Shown here in pieces: positions 60,047-64,000 of a DNA stretch of 64,000 bases; within the stretch, counting starts at the first letter, position 1, and the number at the start of each line of letters is the position of its first letter. The position numbers and the translations under genes are program-made. The stretch lies in assembly GCA_009377495.1 (NCBI GenBank), contig WHTZ01000007.1, forward strand, positions 49,614 through 113,613, read 5' to 3'. This DNA is from Luteitalea sp. (GTDB lineage: Bacteria > Acidobacteriota > Vicinamibacteria > Vicinamibacterales > Vicinamibacteraceae). The notes under the pieces were generated by a model, which saw only the letters and a program-made list of their open reading frames with translations, was not told where the DNA came from and ran no database searches.

Positions 60047-60409
60047 TCACCCGATTCGAGCGGCGTCACGTGCAGCTCGCACCTGTGTCAGATGGCGCTG
60101 CGCCCAGACGCAGATCGCCCCGAGCGGCCCGAGCAGCGTCCGCCCGAGCGGCGTCAGGCTGTACTCCACGCGAGCCGGCACTTGCGGGTACGCGCGCCGG
60201 CGGACGAGGCCATCGCGCTCGAGCGAGCGCAACGTCTGCGTGAGCATCTTCTGTGAGATACCGCCGATCGTCCGCTTCAGCTCGCCATGCCGTCGGGCAC
60301 CGTGCCGCAGGGCGTAGATGACCAGCATGCTCCAGCGATCCGCCAGAAGCGCCAGCACCTGACGCGAGTCGCAGTTGGGGTTGAACACATCCGGTTTGAT
60401 TCTGGACAT
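60047..60409 (-). CDS. HxlR-family transcriptional regulator
   Basis: About 120 residues from ATG 60409. The N-terminus MSRIKPDVFNPNCDSRQVLA carries the conserved Cys (PNCDSRQ) that in several HxlR-type proteins senses thiol stress or quinones. The winged helix is LADRWSMLVIYALRHGARRH, GELKRTIGGISQKMLTQTLR and SLERDGLVRRRAYPQVPARV with the wing EYSLTPLGRTL. The upstream palindrome at 60428-60451 is its probable operator. The plus-strand gene at 60700 is divergent, 290 bases away, and is a candidate target. Electrophile sensing is inference from the family. Confidence 0.9.
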   Translation of the reverse strand: MSRIKPDVFNPNCDSRQVLALLADRWSMLVIYALRHGARRHGELKRTIGGISQKMLTQTLRSLERDGLVRRRAYPQVPARVEYSLTPLGRTLLGPLGAICVWAQRHLTQVRAARDAARIG

Positions 60410-60427
60410 GACCGTTCTGGTGCGGCG

Positions 60428-60451
60428 AGTAGGCACTGGCAGGTGCCTACT
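60428..60451. promoter_or_regulatory. inverted repeat, probable HxlR operator
   Basis: AGTAGGCA-CTGGCAGG-TGCCTACT has two perfect 8-base arms around 8 bases. It lies 18 bases upstream of the HxlR start, between it and the divergent metallo-hydrolase gene. The AGTA/TACT outer halves match the general look of HxlR-family (YodB/QorR-like) sites. Confidence 0.7.
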
Positions 60452-60699
60452 TGCGGGCGTACGAGAGCGCGCGAATAATCCTATCCGATTGCAACAGCGT
60501 CGAGAGGCCAACGTGGCACAGCCCACTGGCACTGTTCATCGCGTTCGATCCGGTGTCTTCACCGTCAACCGCCGTCTGGTGGAGACCAGCTCGGTGCTCT
60601 TGACACCCATCGCAACGACGACAGAGTGGACCGCGCCACTCCGCGGATGAACGGTGCCCGCGCTGTTGCCACCTAGCGGCTTCAAGGAGTACTCACAGT

Positions 60700-61536
60700 A
60701 TGACACCTCGCATTCACCCGTACGTGTCGAAGGAACCGATGGTTAGGCCCAACGCCTTCATTGTCGAGGCAGAGAACGAGCTCGTCATTGTCGATACGAC
60801 CTTGACCGTGAGCGACAGCAAGGCGCTCAAGGAGATGGCGGCTGGTCTTCACAAACCCATTGTCGGCATTCTGCTGACGCACGGGCACCCCGATCACGTC
60901 GCCGGCACGGCGAACATCGCTCCAGAAGGCGAGGTACCCATTTGTGCCCTGCGTTCGGTGCATGACCTGATGAAGGCCTCGGAACAAGCGAAACACGAAC
61001 AGTGGTCGGCGATGTTCAAAGAAGAGTGGATTCCGAAATGGGTGTACCCGAACAGGATCGTGAAGGACGGCGACACCGTACATCTGGCGGGCCTGGAGTT
61101 TACTGTCGTCGACCTGGGCGCCGGTGGCGACAGCGACGCCAATTCCATATGGCTGCTCGAGAACAACACGCTCGCCGCGTTTGTCGGCGATTTCATCTTC
61201 AACGACCACCACACCTACATGGCGGACGGGAGCGTCCTTCGCTGGATCGCCAATCTCGAGCGCTTCGAGCCCCTCATGTCGAAGTACAAGACCATCTACG
61301 TCGGCCACGGCCCTGCGTCGGATTCCTCGGCGATCGCCGGGCAGAAGGACTACCTTGCGGCCGCCTGCGCCCATGCGCTCGAAGCCACGGGCGGGACGGC
61401 TGTCTTCACTGAGGGATCGAGGAAGAAGTACGAAGAGCTGATGTTCGCCAGGTACCCCGACTACGGCTTTACGTTCACAGTGGCCTTCTCGGCGGACGCG
61501 CTCGCGAAAGAGCTCGTCGGAGTGGCTCCCGTTTGA
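60700..61536 (+). CDS. metallo-beta-lactamase-fold hydrolase
   Basis: This 278-residue protein begins MTPRIHPYVSKEPMVRPNAF. The metal motif is T60-H-G-H-P-D-H66 (GILLTHGHPDHVAGT), followed by DLGAGGDSDANSIWLLENNT, VGDFIFNDHH (metal Asp) and YVGHGPASD (last His). This is a cytoplasmic MBL-fold hydrolase with two metals. The substrate cannot be assigned; lactonases, thioesterases and quinone-related hydrolases share the pattern. The gene is preceded by CAAGGAG before the ATG. The divergent HxlR regulator and its palindrome suggest control by electrophile or thiol stress. Confidence 0.88.
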   Translation: MTPRIHPYVSKEPMVRPNAFIVEAENELVIVDTTLTVSDSKALKEMAAGLHKPIVGILLTHGHPDHVAGTANIAPEGEVPICALRSVHDLMKASEQAKHEQWSAMFKEEWIPKWVYPNRIVKDGDTVHLAGLEFTVVDLGAGGDSDANSIWLLENNTLAAFVGDFIFNDHHTYMADGSVLRWIANLERFEPLMSKYKTIYVGHGPASDSSAIAGQKDYLAAACAHALEATGGTAVFTEGSRKKYEELMFARYPDYGFTFTVAFSADALAKELVGVAPV

Positions 61537-61562
61537 CTCGCGCCAGCATGTAGCGGTATTGT
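61533..61562 (+). promoter_or_regulatory. promoter of the Phd/PIN toxin-antitoxin pair
   Basis: TTGACT (61533-61538) and TATTGT (61557-61562) are 18 bases apart. The -35 box lies over the stop codon of the hydrolase gene. TGTAGC occurs twice (61549 and 61560 regions), and GTAGC/GCTAC form an inverted pair just downstream, candidate binding sites for the antitoxin. Confidence 0.6.
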
Positions 61563-61592
61563 AGCAAGAATGGCTACGATCGAGAGGTTGAC

Positions 61593-61880
61593 GTGAAGTT
61601 CCTGAGCACCCGCGATCTACGGAATCGGCCTGGCTATGTACGTGATTTGGCCCAAGAGGACGATCTTGTGTTGACCGCGAACGGCAAGCCGATCGCGATC
61701 CTCGTCGGCATCGAAGAGGACGAATTCGAGGACGCCGCCCGGGCGATTCGGCGTGCGAAGGCACAGCTCGCGCTCTCACGGATGCGGCGCCAGGCTGCGG
61801 CGCGCGGTGTCGATCGGCTCTCGTCGACGGACATTGACTCCGAGATTCGTGCCGTGCGATCGAAGCGGAAGCCCGCATGA
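61593..61880 (+). CDS. Phd/YefM-type antitoxin
   Basis: This 95-residue protein starts with GTG and MKFLSTRDLRNRPGYVRDLA, followed by VLTANGKPIAILVGIEEDEF. The blocks S-x-R-D-L-R and L-T-x-x-G-K-P-x-A-I-L define Phd/YefM antitoxins. The C-terminal half (RRAKAQLALSRMRRQAAARG) is charged and helical, as expected of the toxin-neutralising part. The gene overlaps the PIN toxin gene by ATGA (61877-61880). Like its relatives it would repress its own promoter. Phd-type antitoxins with PIN toxins are a known mixed pairing. Confidence 0.9.
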   Translation: MKFLSTRDLRNRPGYVRDLAQEDDLVLTANGKPIAILVGIEEDEFEDAARAIRRAKAQLALSRMRRQAAARGVDRLSSTDIDSEIRAVRSKRKPA

Positions 61881-62281
61881 GGGTTGTGATCGACACGAAT
61901 ATCCTGGTCTCCGGCTCCATCAACCCGCACGGAGCGCCTGGCCGCGTCGTCGATGCGGTGCTCACGGAAGCCGTGACGGTTCTCTACGACGACCGGATCA
62001 TCGGTGAGTATCGGGACGTCTTGAGGCGTCTCAAGTTTGGCTTCAACCAGGGCGATGTCGACGCGCTCGCGCTGTTCATCGAAACGACCGGCGAACTGGC
62101 CGCCGTCAAGGGGCTGGATGTCGTGTTGCCGGATCCCGATGATCTGGCCTTCCTCGAGGTTGCGGATGCTGGCAGCGCCGATGGCTTGGTCACAGGTAAC
62201 CCGAAACACTTCAAGCCGGTGCGCGGGCGTCACCGCGTCAACATCTGGAGACCCGCTGATCTCCTCAGCCGCTTGCACTAG
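61877..62281 (+). CDS. PIN-domain toxin (PilT-like, Phd-associated)
   Basis: This 134-residue protein begins MRVVIDTNILVSGSINPHGA, with the first metal Asp in VIDTNILVS, the second acidic site in DDRIIGEYRDVLRRLKF and the third in PDDLAFLEVADAGSADGLVT. The end GNPKHFKP... is the conserved N-x-x-H-F segment of the 'putative toxin-antitoxin system toxin component, PIN family' group. It would be a magnesium-dependent endoribonuclease. Its TAG stop is part of the inverted family A repeat at 62279. Confidence 0.9.
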   Translation: MRVVIDTNILVSGSINPHGAPGRVVDAVLTEAVTVLYDDRIIGEYRDVLRRLKFGFNQGDVDALALFIETTGELAAVKGLDVVLPDPDDLAFLEVADAGSADGLVTGNPKHFKPVRGRHRVNIWRPADLLSRLH

Positions 62282-62353
62282 AACCCCTGGGGGCATCGAA
62301 AACTTGACGCATTGTGTCAAGTTTCGGTGCGTCAAGGGAGCGTCGGGGGACGG
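62279..62353 (-). repeat. palindromic element family A, inverted copy
   Basis: Read on the minus strand it gives CCGTCCCCCGACGCTCCCTT, GACGCACCGAAACTTGACAC, AATGCGTCAAGTTTTCGATG, ending CCCCCAGGGGTTCTA. It lines up with unit 1 at 56891-56985 from the CCCCCGACGCTCACTT link to the terminal GGGTTCTA. Its core is AAACTTGAC (62300-62308), a 7-base loop, and GTCAAGTTT (62316-62324). It begins on the stop codon of the PIN toxin gene and lies between convergent genes. Confidence 0.8.
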
Positions 62354-62537
62354 AAGCATGACCGTCTGATGCAACGCCCCTCAACGGGCGCGGCGAGTAA
62401 GCTCGGCCTGCCGGCGTCCGTGCCACTGGAGCGCAGCTGAGACCTCATCACGTAGCTGTTGCGTGGGCCGTGACTACGTTTCCCGAGACCTGGCGCAGCT
62501 CGCGTTCCGGGTCGCGTTCAAGCGCACGGGCGAGCGC

Positions 62538-64000
62538 CTATTCGTTGGTCATCGCCTCCATCGGCGAGATGCGCGCGGCGCGGTGCGACGGCAGCAGGCA
62601 GGCGGCCACGGACACCGTCCCGAGGACGACCGCCGTGGCGGCAAGTGTCGCCATGTGAAGGGCCGGCACCTGGAAGAGGACCGCTTGCAGGGCGCGGCTC
62701 GCGAGCCACGCGCCGAGGACGCCAAGCGCCGTTCCGCCGATCAACAGACGCAGCGCAAGCGCTACGAACTGTCGGCGTACCTGCTCCGGCCGCGCGCCAA
62801 GCGCCATGCGCAGGCCGATCTCGCGGCGCCGCTGAGCAACCGCAGAGGCCAGCACGCCATACGTGCCGATCGCGGTGAGCAGCAACGCGATCGCGGAGAA
62901 CAGGCCCGCGAGCAGTACCGGCGAACGGCGAGCCACGAGACTGTCGGCGATGCGCGTCTCCATCGCCAGCAGGTCGTTGACCGGCAGCTCGGCGTCGATG
63001 TTGCGCACGACGCTCTGCAACGTGTTGCCGAGCGACTCCGGCGCCAGGCTGGTGCGCGCCACCACGTAGAACTCGCCGTCCATCCGATACCCGAACGGAA
63101 AGAACGCCGCGCCCTGGGCCTCGGCGTCGGTCAGGTCCGCCTGTTTCATCGGGCTGACGATGCCAACGATTGTGAAGGCCTCAGCATCGGGCCGCTCCTC
63201 CGCGCCAGCGAACACGCGGTGGCCGATCGCGCCGCCCTGCGGCCAATAGTGCCGCGCGAAATCCTCGTCCACGACGCACACCCGCTCCGCGCGACGGGAA
63301 TCGGCCGCGGTCAGAAAGCGCCCATCCACCAATGTCATGCCGAGCGCGCTGAAGAAATCGCCGTCAACGCCATAGGAATAGTGCCCTTGCAGCGACTGCC
63401 CGGGCCTACGCACATAGCTCTTCACCGTCACCGCGCTCTTGTTGCTGATGCCGCTCAACGGGACATTGGTGGCGATGCCGACCGCCCGCACACCCGGCTG
63501 CCGACCGAGCTCCTGGCCGAGCCGTTCGACGAAGGCGAGGAGCGCCGCGCCGTTCGGGAAGTTCTTCCCGGAGATCGAGAGCTGGCCGGTCAAGACGTGA
63601 TCCGGCTGGAAGCCTGGTGGCACGTCCATCGCCTTCTTCAAGCTCGGACCGAGTAGTCCCGCGCCCGCGAGCAGGACGAAGGCGAGGGCGATCTGGGCCA
63701 CGATGAAGCCGTGACGCAGGCGCTGCGCCGCGCGGCTGACCGTGCTGGTGCGTGACTCGAAATTGAGCGGGTTCGATGACCGGTCGCGCAGGTTGAACCA
63801 GGCAATCGGCAAGCCCATCACGATTCCCATAACCGCCGCGCCGACCAGCGCGATCGACGCCACCCGCATATCGAGCGCGATCCGCGCGCCCAGAGGGAGA
63901 TGCTCCGCGCCAATCGCGCCGAGCAAGCGGACGCCGGCCGCGCCCACGAGGAGGCCGAACAAGCCGCCGGTCAGCGTCAGCACCGTGGTTTCGACCAGCT
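62538..64000 (-). CDS. ADOP/MacB-like permease, C-terminal part (5' end outside window)
   Basis: The frame is open to the end of the window; the apparent GTG at 63983 is internal, since LVETTVLTLTGGLFGLLVGA reads through it as normal ADOP sequence. Present are the end of the middle FtsX half (AQIALAFVLLAGAGLLGPSL), the second periplasmic domain (VVDEDFARHYWPQGGAIGHR, EAFTIVGIVSPMKQADLTD) and the last FtsX half (LLTAIGTYGVLASAVAQRRR, EIGLRMALGARPEQVRRQFV) ending ISPMEAMTNE. It is more distant from the other ADOPs in the window. After the stop the frame stays open for 26 codons, which I treat as chance. Confidence 0.88.
   Translation of the reverse strand, partial: LVETTVLTLTGGLFGLLVGAAGVRLLGAIGAEHLPLGARIALDMRVASIALVGAAVMGIVMGLPIAWFNLRDRSSNPLNFESRTSTVSRAAQRLRHGFIVAQIALAFVLLAGAGLLGPSLKKAMDVPPGFQPDHVLTGQLSISGKNFPNGAALLAFVERLGQELGRQPGVRAVGIATNVPLSGISNKSAVTVKSYVRRPGQSLQGHYSYGVDGDFFSALGMTLVDGRFLTAADSRRAERVCVVDEDFARHYWPQGGAIGHRVFAGAEERPDAEAFTIVGIVSPMKQADLTDAEAQGAAFFPFGYRMDGEFYVVARTSLAPESLGNTLQSVVRNIDAELPVNDLLAMETRIADSLVARRSPVLLAGLFSAIALLLTAIGTYGVLASAVAQRRREIGLRMALGARPEQVRRQFVALALRLLIGGTALGVLGAWLASRALQAVLFQVPALHMATLAATAVVLGTVSVAACLLPSHRAARISPMEAMTNE

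Noticed and set aside
62396..62537. Open frame of 26 codons after the stop of the partial ADOP gene, suggesting a readthrough stop
   Set aside because: The ADOP protein already ends in the usual way (PMEAMTNE resembles PLVALRHE), so the extension is probably chance.
1..64000. tRNA, rRNA, CRISPR arrays, integrases or insertion sequences
   Set aside because: I found no cloverleaf-like element, no regularly spaced repeats and no transposase or integrase motif in any frame; weak tRNA-like folds could be missed by eye.

Overview
The window is high-GC DNA that looks like a chromosome segment of an Acidobacteriota bacterium, most likely of the Vicinamibacteria type. This is inferred from gene content: five complete and one partial ADOP (Acidobacterial Duplicated Orphan Permease) FtsX/MacB-type proteins, two of the sites paired with PadR regulators; four very large Oar-like TonB-dependent receptors with an N-terminal carboxypeptidase-regulatory domain and no SusD partner; three FG-GAP/VCBS propeller proteins; and sulfatase, oxidoreductase and esterase genes. 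I see no rRNA, tRNA, CRISPR array, intact transposase or phage gene.

Layout. 1-8310: the tail of a PadR regulator and three tandem ADOP paralogues. 8327-24322 (minus strand): a first presumptive glycan-use locus with a sugar-phosphate isomerase, three FG-GAP proteins, two Oar-like receptors, a sulfatase and a split transketolase whose N-subunit is broken. Two near-identical LacI-type palindromes (17676 and 24311) mark its probable promoters. 24430-30229: an ADOP, a SolA-like flavoprotein oxidase, and a 5'-truncated glucan phosphorylase joined out of frame to a ptsP stub. 30700-34926: a YCII/ECF42-type sigma pair, a MerR regulator divergent from a small Cys-Cys protein through a 19-bp-spacer promoter, and an HtrA-like protease. 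34948-40192: a PadR-ADOP pair, SDR, EthD and DoxX genes and two gene stubs. 40223-56892: a second presumptive glycan locus (beta-helix protein, two Oar receptors, an alpha-toroid enzyme, an esterase, a ROK regulator and a Gfo/Idh/MocA oxidoreductase). 57086-62281: small stress, regulatory and toxin-antitoxin genes (VapBC-like and Phd/PIN-like), HxlR and a metallo-beta-lactamase-fold hydrolase. 62538-64000: a partial ADOP.

Two things stand out. First, broken genes are unusually dense: truncated transketolase-N, the ptsP/glgP joint, DUF1772, SRPBCC, DUF1080 and LuxR stubs, two single-base frameshifts and one in-frame TGA. This is either real gene decay or consensus/assembly error. Second, intergenic spaces carry dispersed palindromic elements that sit directly on stop codons: family A (about 95 bp, core AAACTTGAC-N-GTCAAGTTT, four units) and family B (GGTAGGGCG ends, three copies), plus one long perfect inverted repeat. 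None of these is tied to a gene that explains it.

How the genes work together (inference): Oar-like receptors would import oligosaccharides released by outer enzymes (sulfatase, beta-helix protein, toroid enzyme, esterase). FG-GAP propellers may bind the glycans at the surface. The isomerase, transketolase and oxidoreductase genes would process the sugars, and LacI-type and ROK-type regulators would control the two loci.
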